A stretch of 64,000 nucleotides of DNA from NCBI GenBank assembly GCA_003243455.1, contig QFQS01000004.1:62001-126000 (forward strand), in the 5' to 3' direction. Positions 18,266-26,829 of this stretch are shown here, piece by piece (within the stretch, counting starts at the first letter, position 1; each line of letters begins with the position of its first letter). The notes beneath the pieces are model-generated. The model saw only the letters and a program-made list of their open reading frames with translations. It was not told the origin of the DNA and made no database searches. Made by a program: the position numbers and the translations under genes. This DNA comes from Cereibacter sphaeroides. GTDB lineage: Bacteria > Pseudomonadota > Alphaproteobacteria > Rhodobacterales > Rhodobacteraceae.

Positions 18266-19081
18266 ATGTCAGAGCAGGTGCGGATCTCGGTCAGTGGTCC
18301 AATCATGGAAATCGCGATGAACCGCCCTCCGGTCAATGCGATCAACCTTGCGCTGAGCCGGACCATGTATGCGGCTTTCAAGGAGCTGAACGACAGTCCT
18401 GATCTGCGCGTAGCCATCCTTTCAAGTTCGGGCAACGACAAGAACATCTTCTCTGCAGGGTGGGATCTGAAGGCGTTTGCGGCGGGAGAAAGCCTGGACC
18501 CAGATGTCGGCTTCGATCTCGGCCCCGGGGGGCTTGGCGGCCTGCCAGAGTTCTTCAGCCTCTATAAACCGGTCGTCGCCGCAGTTGCAGGTGGCGCGAT
18601 CGGCGGCGGCTTCGAACTCGCTCTCGGGGCTGACGTCATCATCTGCGCCGAGGACGCCTATTTCTGGCTTCCCGAAATGCAGCGCGGCTTCCTGCCCGAT
18701 GGCGGCGCAATCCAGAAGCTTCACCATCGGATCCCGTACAACGTTACGATGGATCTCATCCTCACGGGGCGGAAGATGTTCGCCGATGAAGCCAAGCATT
18801 GGGGATTGGTCCGCGATGTCGTGCCAGCGGACCGGCTTATGTCGCATGTTCGCGAAGTGGCGGCGGACATCGCGCGTGGTGCCCCATTGGTAGCCATCGC
18901 GTTGAAGGAATTCATGCGCAAATATGCCCACTCCTCGCCGGAGGCCGCGCATGCCGCGGTGCGACGCGCCTGGGTGGGCAAGAGCGACATGCCGCTTTAT
19001 CAGCAAATGCTGCAATCGGACGACTTCAGGGAAGGTTCGGTTGCATTCGCGGAGAAACGCGACCCGAGCTTCAAGGGCTGA
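18266..19081 (+). CDS. Enoyl-CoA hydratase/isomerase, carnitinyl-CoA dehydratase (CaiD)-like
   Basis: A 271-residue crotonase. The ATG at 18266 starts a canonical crotonase N terminus (MSEQVRISVSGPIMEIAMNR). The oxyanion-hole segments are visible as FSAGWDLKAFAAGE and AAVAGGAIGGGFELALGADV, and the acidic site region as LPEMQRGFLPDGGAIQKL. The C-terminal VAFAEKRDPSFKG and the FGPGG-like segment (DLGPGGLGGLPEFFSLYKPV) are close to CaiD, which hydrates or dehydrates carnitinyl/crotonobetainyl-CoA. The following ligase gene starts 4 bp later. The substrate is inferred from similarity; a related 3-hydroxyacyl-CoA is equally possible. Confidence 0.85.
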   Translation: MSEQVRISVSGPIMEIAMNRPPVNAINLALSRTMYAAFKELNDSPDLRVAILSSSGNDKNIFSAGWDLKAFAAGESLDPDVGFDLGPGGLGGLPEFFSLYKPVVAAVAGGAIGGGFELALGADVIICAEDAYFWLPEMQRGFLPDGGAIQKLHHRIPYNVTMDLILTGRKMFADEAKHWGLVRDVVPADRLMSHVREVAADIARGAPLVAIALKEFMRKYAHSSPEAAHAAVRRAWVGKSDMPLYQQMLQSDDFREGSVAFAEKRDPSFKG

Positions 19082-19085
19082 TGGA

Positions 19086-21164
19086 ATGTCGCATCGTCTC
19101 GCCCCGATGTTCGAGGCCCGCTCTATGGCAATCGTCGGGGCCTCGTCCCGACCGGGTTCCTTCGGAGAGCGGTTGGCGACGGCCGTCACGAGCCGTGGAT
19201 ATGCGGGCCAAGTTGACTTCATCAATCCTCGTGGCGGCGAAATCCTCGGCCGCAGTGCGCATCGGCATATATCCGATCTCGCCTACGCTCCCGATGTGGC
19301 CGTCATCGGCGTAGGTGGCGCAAATCTCGAGCAGGCACTGCTGGATGCGATCGAGATGGACGCACGATCCGCGGTTATTTTCGACACCTGTCACGGTGAG
19401 ACCAAAGACGGAAAGCCGCTTCTCGCGCGTCTGAAATCCATTGCGCGGGAGGCGAACCTGCCGGTTTGCGGCGGCTCCGGGATGGGGTTCATCAACGTCC
19501 GGTCTGATGCCGTCGCCAGCTTCTATCCGGCCGACCAATTGAAGCCTGGCGCAATATCCCTGATCGCGCATTCGGGCAGCGTCTTCACGGTGCTTGGCAT
19601 GAACGATCCACGCTATCGTTTCGATCTTATGGCCTCTCCCGGCCAGGAAATAGGCGCGACGATTGACGAATACATCTCGTATGCGGCAGATCGCGAGACG
19701 ACCAAGGCAATTGCGGTTTTCATGGAGGCGGCGCGGAATCCGCAAGGGCTGATCGAAAGCCTGCTGAAGGCCCGTGATAAGGGTGTGCCGGTCGTCATCT
19801 GCAAGGTTGGCCGGACCGAGGAAAGCGCTCGCCTTGCCCGGTCGCATACTGGCGCGCTGGCCGGATCAGACGCGGCCTACGCGGCTGTGTTCGAAGAATG
19901 CGGGGCGATCCAGGTCAGCTCTGTCGACGAGTTGATGAATACTGGGTTGCTCTGTGCAACGGGCCGAGTGCCCGGACCTGGCGGCGTGGGGCTCGTCACA
20001 GATAGTGGGGGCCTGAGAGAATTGCAGGTCGACCTCGCCGCCGAAATCGGCACCCCCTTGGCGCGATTGGGCGTTCAGACGCGGGAAAAGCTGCGCTCTG
20101 CTCTGCCGGCAGAACTGGAGCCGTCAAATCCCCTCGATTGCGCGGCGGACCTCACCGACGATTTTGCCAGCGTTTTCGAGAACGGGGTCGATATCTTCGC
20201 CGCCGCGCCCGAAGTCTCGATGGTCGGGCTTGAGGCGGATCTGCGCGACGACTACATCTATGCCGATGGGGTTCTCGCATTGGCCCGGTCGCTAGTATCG
20301 CGGACCGACAAGCCCTGCTTCTTCTATTCGAGTTTTGGCCAGACAAACAATCGAGCTCTCGGTGCCGAACTTGCCGATGTCGGGGTGCCTTGCCTCAACG
20401 GCGTGCAGGCAATGCTGGCCAGCGTCAGAAACTTCCAGCACTGGTCCGACCGCCAGCGCTCTGTGGTGGTCGAAACAGTGCCACGTGCCGAGCCGGCGGT
20501 TGTGGCGCGGTGGAGCAAGGGGCTATCCAGCCCCATCGACGAGCATTCCAGTCTGGCGCTCCTTTCCGATTTCGGAGTGCCGACCACGCGGAGCGCAATC
20601 TGCAGCTCTATCGAGGAACTGGATCATGCGGCGGGAGAACTGAACTTTCCCTTGGTCCTTAAAATCGCCGAGTCTGGCATCGACCACAAAAGCGATCTGG
20701 GCGGCGTCGTTCTGAACATCGGCGACGGGAGTTCTCTTCGGGCTGCCTATAGCGATTTATCGCACCGGCTCGGCAATCGAGTGGTGGTTCAGCAGATGGC
20801 GCCTAAGGGGGTTGAGCTGGCCTTTGGCTGCGTCGTCGACTCCGACTTTGGTCCGTTGGTCATGGTTTCGGCAGGCGGAACGCTGGTGGAGTTGTTCGAC
20901 GACCGCGCATTTGCCAGAGCGCCCTTCGGTGCAGTGCGTGCTGAAGCTCTAATTCGGAGCTTGAAGACTTCGCGCTTGATGGCGGGGTTCCGTGGAGCCG
21001 GCCCCTCAGACATCCGAGCAGCAGCGAAAGCCCTATCCAGCTTTTCCGTCGCCTGTGCGGCGCTCGGACCGCAGATTGCAGAAATTGATGTCAACCCGGT
21101 CATCGTGTCCGAATTCGACGCCGTAGCTGTGGATGCATTGATCGTTTCAGCGGTTTCGGAATAG
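19086..21164 (+). CDS. Acyl-CoA synthetase, NDP-forming (acetate-CoA ligase family)
   Basis: A 692-residue fused two-part ligase that activates a carboxylic acid with CoA and ATP through a phosphohistidine, giving ADP. The CoA-binding Rossmann domain is N-terminal (MAIVGASSRPGSFGERLA). A succinyl-CoA-ligase-like domain follows with SHTGALAGSDAAYAAVFEECG, and a C-terminal ATP-grasp domain contains LKIAESGIDHKSDLGGVVLN and EIDVNPVIV. ATG at 19086 is chosen because it directly follows the hydratase stop. In partnership with the CaiD-like enzyme it would form the activation step of a CoA-dependent breakdown of a carnitine-like acid. Confidence 0.9.
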   Translation: MSHRLAPMFEARSMAIVGASSRPGSFGERLATAVTSRGYAGQVDFINPRGGEILGRSAHRHISDLAYAPDVAVIGVGGANLEQALLDAIEMDARSAVIFDTCHGETKDGKPLLARLKSIAREANLPVCGGSGMGFINVRSDAVASFYPADQLKPGAISLIAHSGSVFTVLGMNDPRYRFDLMASPGQEIGATIDEYISYAADRETTKAIAVFMEAARNPQGLIESLLKARDKGVPVVICKVGRTEESARLARSHTGALAGSDAAYAAVFEECGAIQVSSVDELMNTGLLCATGRVPGPGGVGLVTDSGGLRELQVDLAAEIGTPLARLGVQTREKLRSALPAELEPSNPLDCAADLTDDFASVFENGVDIFAAAPEVSMVGLEADLRDDYIYADGVLALARSLVSRTDKPCFFYSSFGQTNNRALGAELADVGVPCLNGVQAMLASVRNFQHWSDRQRSVVVETVPRAEPAVVARWSKGLSSPIDEHSSLALLSDFGVPTTRSAICSSIEELDHAAGELNFPLVLKIAESGIDHKSDLGGVVLNIGDGSSLRAAYSDLSHRLGNRVVVQQMAPKGVELAFGCVVDSDFGPLVMVSAGGTLVELFDDRAFARAPFGAVRAEALIRSLKTSRLMAGFRGAGPSDIRAAAKALSSFSVACAALGPQIAEIDVNPVIVSEFDAVAVDALIVSAVSE

Positions 21165-21755
21165 GCATCTATGCTAGGTCTATATGCGTGAGCTGCCTCT
21201 CGACATCAGCGCTGGTCTTGCCTGCTCTATGTGGCCGAGCACAACCTAGCCAACTGAACTCGGAAGATCGGCTTCCCAAGGTGCGCCAAGTTTGGACAGC
21301 TCTTCCGGTATAGCTACGGTAACTTTCTTCCCCACGATGAAAAGAGAGTGACCGATCCGCAGGCCAGCAAACGCCTTGTGCCTTACCGGGACGGCGGCCA
21401 GAAGGCACACCATTGCCCATCTCGCAGAATAATTGCCCGTTCATGCGCGCTTTGCCCCGCCTCAGAAACTGATTTTGTGAGGCGAATGCCGACCTCTAGA
21501 AATACTCGGCTGGACAAAATGCGTCCCTGTTTCCGCGCAGGATCACCTTTTCCAGCTTCTCGCTCTAGATGCTGGGCAATCCGCATATGGCGAGACCGGT
21601 CTTTTTGGGGAGCGGCAGCCCGAAGCACGCGCAGCAAACCTTCTGAAAAATCAGCCGGTTAGTGACCTGCGGCTGGGGACGTCGACTGGATCCACGCCTT
21701 TGCGTGGCGTCGAGGATCGCATGGTCGGAGCCTCGTTCAAGGCAGCGGAGTCGTT
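21165..21755. other. 591 bp without a recognisable gene
   Basis: Several short open frames are present but none has a ribosome site together with a recognisable protein pattern. It separates the CoA ligase gene from a decayed gene, and may itself be decayed coding sequence. Confidence 0.45.
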
Positions 21756-22190
21756 ATGGGTATGGAATTCGAGGTATGCCATCGCACGGTGGCAGAGTTT
21801 CTCGCTGCTCGGTTCCTGGCGAGGGCCGTGACGGGGACGGAAGCCAATCACGCTTTCCCGTTGCGCCGTGCCATCGCGCTTATCACCGGCGCGGACGGCC
21901 GGGCACCCAGTGAACTCCGGGGCTCTACGCCTGGTTCGCGGCCCATCTTCACGAGCGGGGAGACCCGCACGGGGCAGTTCGTCTCATAGGCCGCGACGCC
22001 GCGACCGTGCTCGCCTGTGGCGATGCTGCCGCTTTCGACACCCCCGGGCGAAAAGCACTGTTTCTCAATCTAAACTGGGATGATCCCTATTTCCTTTCGT
22101 CGCAGGACGACGCGACCGTACGCGGGCGGACTAGCCTTGGACGGAACGCGGACCGTTCCCCGGCGACGTTCACGATTTTCGCTGCGAGCA
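21756..22190 (+). pseudogene. Fragment of a large NACHT/AAA-type ATPase-like protein, frameshifted
   Basis: The first frame gives FEVCHRTVAEFLAARFLARA and LRRAIALITGADGRAPSELRG. Near 21920 the similarity shifts frame to LYAWFAAHLHERGD, AATVLACGDAAAFDTPGRKA and DDPYFLSSQD. I recognise this string from large bacterial proteins with an NTPase region followed by helical repeats, of uncertain function and often in defence or accessory islands. Neither the ATPase part nor the C terminus is present, so this is a relic of perhaps a tenth of the gene. The family name is from memory and tentative. Confidence 0.5.
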
Positions 22191-22394
22191 GGGTCGTTGA
22201 TACTACCTCGGCGGCGTCCGACGGACCCAACAGAACGTCGGTTCAAGATTGCTTCTGGCCTGGACTGCAGATCGCAATCTCGTCAACTTGCAGGGGATCG
22301 GAGCGGCGGAACTCGGCATCCTGGTAGCGGCGATGGTGTCGCAGTCTTAGCCTGCCTCCAATAGAACCTACTTGGTCCGCACGTTCGCCGTAAC

Positions 22395-23252
22395 CTATAG
22401 TCGCTCCTCGCCGAACGTGTCATCTATCTTCACCGAGTTCAGGACCAGATCGGGCCGACGCTGGATAATGCACTGAAACAGGATCTCGGAAAGAACCGCC
22501 GTTGCAAGCCGGTCAAGAACTTCGGCGCTTCCGGGCAAACTGAGGCCTGTTGGTACGACGAGAGGGATTGTCGACAGGCGCGCGAGCGGTGATGTAGCGC
22601 TGCCCGTCAGCGCGGCTACGTCGGCGCCCGTCTGCTTGGCAAGCTCCGCAGTCCACATCACCGATTTCGTCCGCCCGGAGTAAGAGACACAGATCGCAAG
22701 GTCCTGTGCGTTCATCAGGGACGCCAGCGTGACCTGAGTGTGGTATTCATCCGAGAACTGCACGGGCAGACCGAGCCGCACCAGTCTCATGTATATGGTG
22801 CTGCACAAGGCGGCTGACTCGCCGGCACCGAATAGCTGGACCGAGCGCGCCGACAAGAGCCGATCCACCAATGCATCGAGCACTCCCGGCCTTTCCAGGT
22901 ATTGGCCGAAATTGATCACGCGCGCGGCCATTGCCTGTGTCACCGTGTGGGCGATTTCTCCCAAGCCACCATTATCGGTGGTGCTTCGGGGCAGCGAATC
23001 TGCGCCCGCGCGTTCCAGGATCAATGCCTTTCGCATCTCCTTCAGGCCCGGATAGCCCAGTTTACGCGACAGACGATCAATGCTCGACCTGCTGGCGTTC
23101 GACCTTTCCGACAGGTCGGAGGAGGTCATGATCGCAAGCTGATGAGCCGGAATTTCAAGCAGTTGCTCGGCGATTTTTCGTTCTGCAGCAAAGAGATTCA
23201 CCCGTGAGACACGGGTCTCGAAGCTTTCGTTGTTGGTGGCTAGTTCGTTCAT
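22395..23252 (-). CDS. MurR/RpiR-family regulator (HTH plus SIS domain)
   Basis: A 285-residue sugar-phosphate-responsive regulator. The N-terminal HTH_6 is visible around residues 30-80 (IMTSSDLSERSNASRSSIDR, LSRKLGYPGLKEMRKAL). A SIS domain follows at about residues 130-250 (LFGAGESAALCSTIYMRLV, AICVSYSGRTKSV), which in this family binds phosphorylated sugars. It is divergent from the sugar transporter operon, with two near-identical inverted repeats in the shared 159-bp intergenic region, so it likely represses that operon and itself until a sugar phosphate made by the kinase accumulates. Confidence 0.92.
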   Translation of the reverse strand: MNELATNNESFETRVSRVNLFAAERKIAEQLLEIPAHQLAIMTSSDLSERSNASRSSIDRLSRKLGYPGLKEMRKALILERAGADSLPRSTTDNGGLGEIAHTVTQAMAARVINFGQYLERPGVLDALVDRLLSARSVQLFGAGESAALCSTIYMRLVRLGLPVQFSDEYHTQVTLASLMNAQDLAICVSYSGRTKSVMWTAELAKQTGADVAALTGSATSPLARLSTIPLVVPTGLSLPGSAEVLDRLATAVLSEILFQCIIQRRPDLVLNSVKIDDTFGEERL

Positions 23253-23265
23253 ACTGCACCGCAGA

Positions 23266-23280
23266 GAAACATTTTGTATC
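23266..23280. promoter_or_regulatory. RpiR-type operator, site 1
   Basis: GAAACATTTTGTATC is an inverted repeat of the form GAnACA-N3-TGTnTC. It lies 14 bp before the rpiR-type start codon. An almost identical site follows 42 bp further on. Confidence 0.65.
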
Positions 23281-23307
23281 GTTTGTAGCGAATTTAGGAT
23301 TTACTGC

Positions 23308-23322
23308 GAGACATTTTGTGTC
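23308..23322. promoter_or_regulatory. RpiR-type operator, site 2
   Basis: GAGACATTTTGTGTC has the same form as site 1, with centres 42 bp apart, about four helical turns, so two regulator dimers could bind the same DNA face. Confidence 0.65.
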
Positions 23323-23411
23323 TTATGCTTTGCTCATGGCAGCTCTGCTGTCCTGCCCTGGGGCCTTGGAGGGAAGCCCAGCGGCAGAGGAGTTTCACCT
23401 TGGAGGAAATC

Positions 23412-24356
23412 ATGAATTGCTACACCAAGTCCCTGGGGGCCGGTCTTTTGCTGGCGACTGCGCTTACTTTGGCGCCGCAAATCGGCGCAGCACAAGAACT
23501 GAAATCGGTCGGCGTTACGGTTGTTGACCTCGGAAACCCGTTCTTCGGCGCGGTGGCCGGTTCCATCGAGAAACGCGTCAAGGAAATTTCGCCGGATGCG
23601 CAGGTTCTGGTCGTCTCGGGTGACTACGACCTTGGCAAGCAATCCACGCAGTTCGACAACTTCATCCAAGCTGGCGTGGACATGATCATCGTCTCCGCCG
23701 TTGACTCCAAGGCGATCGGCGCCGCGGTCGAACGCGCCAAGGCCGCAGGCATCGTCGTTGTTGCCGTGGACAACACTGCAGATGGTGCGCAGGCGACCAT
23801 CACCACCGACAACGTGACTGCAGGCAAGCAGGCGTGCGAGTACATCGCGCAGAAGCTGGGCGGCAAAGGCAACGTGTTGATCGTGAACGGCCCCCCGGTC
23901 TCGGGCGTGATCGACCGCGTTGCCGGCTGCAAGGAAGTGCTGGCCGGAAGCCCAGACATCAAGATCCTCTCGGACAACCAGAACGGCATCGGCAGCCGCG
24001 AGGGCGGGCTCAATGTTACGACGGGTCTGCTGACGGCGAATGACGACGTGAGCGCGATCTTCACGATCAACGACCCGTCGGCCATCGGTGCTGACCTGGC
24101 CGCGAAACAGCTGAGCCGCACGGGCATCGTTATCACGACGGTGGATGGCTCTCCTGACATCGAAGACGCGCTGAAGGGTAACACGATGATCGAGGCTTCC
24201 TCTGCCCAGTTGCCTGCGAAACTGGCTGAGGCCGCCGTCGATGCCGGCGTCGCGCTGAAAAAGGGTGAAACCCTTGCCGAGCCGATGATCCTTGTCGCGC
24301 CCGCACTGATCACGCGCGACAATGTCGGTGACTACCAAGGTTGGAACGCCAAGTAA
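23412..24356 (+). CDS. Ribose-type sugar-binding protein of ABC transporter
   Basis: A 314-residue periplasmic binding protein of the RbsB (Peripla_BP_4) type. ATG at 23412 follows TTGGAGGAAATC. A Sec signal peptide runs to about residue 27 (QIGAAQ-EL). The body shows VTVVDLGNPFFGAVAGSIEK, DMIIVSAVDSKAI and a hinge-like TTVDGSPDIEDALKGNTMIE. It is the first gene of the operon and is followed by a terminator-like hairpin, which would raise its level relative to downstream genes. The ligand is a pentose, hexose or tetritol; nothing here fixes which. Confidence 0.92.
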   Translation: MNCYTKSLGAGLLLATALTLAPQIGAAQELKSVGVTVVDLGNPFFGAVAGSIEKRVKEISPDAQVLVVSGDYDLGKQSTQFDNFIQAGVDMIIVSAVDSKAIGAAVERAKAAGIVVVAVDNTADGAQATITTDNVTAGKQACEYIAQKLGGKGNVLIVNGPPVSGVIDRVAGCKEVLAGSPDIKILSDNQNGIGSREGGLNVTTGLLTANDDVSAIFTINDPSAIGADLAAKQLSRTGIVITTVDGSPDIEDALKGNTMIEASSAQLPAKLAEAAVDAGVALKKGETLAEPMILVAPALITRDNVGDYQGWNAK

Positions 24357-24368
24357 GAACCTCCCGCT

Positions 24369-24402
24369 TGGCGGCTGGCTACTCCCGCTGGCCGCCATTT
24401 TT
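24369..24402 (+). terminator. Intercistronic terminator/attenuator after the binding-protein gene
   Basis: TGGCGGC (24369-24375) pairs with GCCGCCA (24391-24397), followed by five T residues. It lies inside the operon, so partial read-through is expected. Confidence 0.6.
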
Positions 24403-24431
24403 GCTCCCAAGAACAGACAAGGACACCTCCC

Positions 24432-25316
24432 ATGCCGATCGTCTCACTCGATCAGTTGCTGAAACATGCGTCGGATAACAAATACGCGGTCGGCGCGTTC
24501 GTCTCGATGAACATCGAGGTGGTGCAGGCGGCGATCGCTGCCGCCGAAAAGATGGGATCACCGGTCGTGATCCGTATCCATCCCGATGTCCGCGCGACCA
24601 CCCGCTTCGATACGATGTGCCTGGTGGCACGCCATCTCGCCGCCGAGGCATCCGTGCCCGTCGGGATCAGCCTCGACCACGGCGAGACCCTGGCAGATTG
24701 CGTCGATGCGATCCGTGCGGGTGCAACAAGCGTGATGCTGGATGCAGCCGAGGAACCGCTCGACGACAATATCCGTCTTGTCCGCGAAGTCGTGAACGTC
24801 GCGCAGCCATTGGGCGTGCTCGTGGAGGCATCGGTGGGTCATATGGAGCATGGCGCCGTTCAGACCGACGACGATCTGGCCGACGTCGAGGAAGCGGTGC
24901 GGCTGGTAAAGGAAAGCGGTGCGACCATCCTTGCCCCCGCCATCGGAAACGTACATGGCTCGGCGCATGGCGAAGAAAAGGCCACGCCCGAACTGAACAT
25001 TGCCCGCATCCGCGCCCTGCGCGAAGCGACCGGCGTGCCGATCTGCATGCACGGCGGTTCCGGGACGCCCCGGCCGATGATGCGTGCGGCCACTGAGGCC
25101 GGCGTGTCGCTCGTCATCCTGTTCTCCGACGTCATCACCGCCTACAACAAGGCTATGATTGAGGTTTACTCGGCAAACTCGCCCGGCATCGCCATCATTG
25201 ACGCGCTGATCCCGGCGCAGGCCGCGGCGCAGGTCGTCATCGAAGAAAAGATGGTCGATCTGAACTCTGCCGGCCGCTCTGCCGACTTCTGGGCTTGGGC
25301 CAATACCAAGGGCTGA
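24432..25316 (+). CDS. Class II ketose-(bis)phosphate aldolase
   Basis: A 294-residue zinc-dependent aldolase that cleaves a ketose phosphate into dihydroxyacetone phosphate and an aldehyde. The catalytic Asp82 and zinc ligand His83 lie in SLDHGE, Glu132 in VEASVGHMEHG, the next His in GNVHGSAHG (about residues 175-179) and His207 in CMHGGSGTP. It resembles the fructose- or tagatose-bisphosphate aldolase family. Its neighbours are an FGGY kinase gene 4 bp downstream and a sugar importer, so the likely route is kinase product then aldolase. A ketose-1-phosphate rather than a bisphosphate is the probable substrate, since no second kinase is encoded here. Confidence 0.9.
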   Translation: MPIVSLDQLLKHASDNKYAVGAFVSMNIEVVQAAIAAAEKMGSPVVIRIHPDVRATTRFDTMCLVARHLAAEASVPVGISLDHGETLADCVDAIRAGATSVMLDAAEEPLDDNIRLVREVVNVAQPLGVLVEASVGHMEHGAVQTDDDLADVEEAVRLVKESGATILAPAIGNVHGSAHGEEKATPELNIARIRALREATGVPICMHGGSGTPRPMMRAATEAGVSLVILFSDVITAYNKAMIEVYSANSPGIAIIDALIPAQAAAQVVIEEKMVDLNSAGRSADFWAWANTKG

Positions 25317-25320
25317 TGCA

Positions 25321-26829
25321 ATGAGCGCGCCGGAGCCTATCCTGATCGGGCTGGACCTTGGTTCCACCAACCTCAAGGGGGTGGCGACCAAGGCTGATGG
25401 TTCGATCGTGGCGATAGCCCGGCGCCCGATGGTGGTCGTGCATGGGGCCAATGGTGCGGCAGATTTTGATCTCGCCGCACTCGACCGCAATGTCGTGGCC
25501 ATGCTGCGCGAGTTGGTTGACGTCCTCGCCGGATCCGGCATCCCTGCCAGCGCTGTTGCAGGTATCGGCGTGGCAAGTATCGGTGAGGCATTCACCGGCA
25601 TCGACGGCTCGGGTAACCGCCTCGGGCCGTGTCCGACTTGGTACGATCGTCGAACCGCACCCGGGCGACAAGCTCTCGGGCTATCGACCAAGGCCTGGTT
25701 CGAGATCACCGGGATGGTCGATGACGACATCTACAGCGTTCATCGGCTGCGGTGGTGGCGCGCAAAGAACGAAGGCTGGTTCAACCGGGTGAAATACTGG
25801 CTTATGGTGTCAGACTATGTCGTCTGGCTGATGACGGGTGTTCGCAGCACCAGCCCTTCGCTTGCGGCACGCAGCGGTATGGCCGACCGGACGAAAGTCG
25901 ACTGGTCGGATGAAATCCTTGCAGCGGCCGGTGTCGAGCGGAGCAGTTTGCCGCAGATTTTGCCAGCAGCTTCAGTTGCGGGCGATGTCACGGAGCACTT
26001 CGCGGCACAGACCGGTCTGGTGATCGGCACGCCCGTTGTGAATGCGGGTCACGATCATCCCTGTGCCGGTTTGGGATGCGGCCTCGTTGATCCAGGACAG
26101 GTCATAGATTCAACCGGCACCTCGGAAGCGATGAAATCGGTACTGACGCACCCGCTTGGCTTCGAAGAATTGGGCGGCGGACTGTATGACTGCTATCCCC
26201 ATGTCGTTCCGGGTCGGTGGCTCCTGTCAGGTCATATCCCTTCAGGGGGCGGGTTGCTCGATTGGCTGGTGCAGTTGCTGTCCGGACCGGTTCCTGATGC
26301 AGAGTCAGCCGAGCGCCTGTGGGAAATGGCCGAGGCGGCGCCCGCTGGTGCAGAAGGCGCCGTCGTTGAGCCATTTCTGTCCGGCACCGGGCAACCGCTG
26401 AACCAGCGCGACCGCAGGGCGGTCATCAGTGGCCTGTCAGGGGATGTCGGCGCCGGTGAGATATTGCGCGCGGGCACAGAGGCTCTGGCGGGGTGGGTTT
26501 CGGCGAACCTGGCCCTGTTCGAGCGATTTACCGGTCACGTCGTGTCCGAACTCATCCTCACCGGAGGCGGCGCTCGAAACACGCTATCCAATAGGATCAA
26601 GGCTGCCCTGATCAATCGCCCGCTTCTTCTGCCTCAGGCGGATGAAACTGCAGGGCTGGGTGCCGCACTGGTGGCAGGGATTGGCGCTGGGGTTTTCCCG
26701 ACGCCAACGTCGGCAGCCGCCCGACCCGCGATCGCCGTGATCAGGGTTGAGCCCGACCCGGCTCTCGTGGCCGCCTATGAACCCTTGCACGCTCGCCTTA
26801 CCCAGCCATGGGCACAGGCCGATGTCTGA
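25321..26829 (+). CDS. FGGY-family carbohydrate kinase
   Basis: A 502-residue sugar kinase with two actin-like ATPase domains. The N-terminal phosphate-binding loop reads GLDLGSTNLKGVATKADG. The second domain has GHDHPCAGLGCGLVDPGQVI, DSTGTSEAMK and the adenosine-binding GGGARNTLSNRIK. FGGY kinases phosphorylate xylulose, ribulose, fuculose, rhamnulose, glycerol or erythritol. Paired with an aldolase, a ketose phosphorylated at C1 (as in fuculose and rhamnulose pathways) is likely. The gene overlaps the following ATPase gene by 8 bp. Confidence 0.92.
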   Translation: MSAPEPILIGLDLGSTNLKGVATKADGSIVAIARRPMVVVHGANGAADFDLAALDRNVVAMLRELVDVLAGSGIPASAVAGIGVASIGEAFTGIDGSGNRLGPCPTWYDRRTAPGRQALGLSTKAWFEITGMVDDDIYSVHRLRWWRAKNEGWFNRVKYWLMVSDYVVWLMTGVRSTSPSLAARSGMADRTKVDWSDEILAAAGVERSSLPQILPAASVAGDVTEHFAAQTGLVIGTPVVNAGHDHPCAGLGCGLVDPGQVIDSTGTSEAMKSVLTHPLGFEELGGGLYDCYPHVVPGRWLLSGHIPSGGGLLDWLVQLLSGPVPDAESAERLWEMAEAAPAGAEGAVVEPFLSGTGQPLNQRDRRAVISGLSGDVGAGEILRAGTEALAGWVSANLALFERFTGHVVSELILTGGGARNTLSNRIKAALINRPLLLPQADETAGLGAALVAGIGAGVFPTPTSAAARPAIAVIRVEPDPALVAAYEPLHARLTQPWAQADV

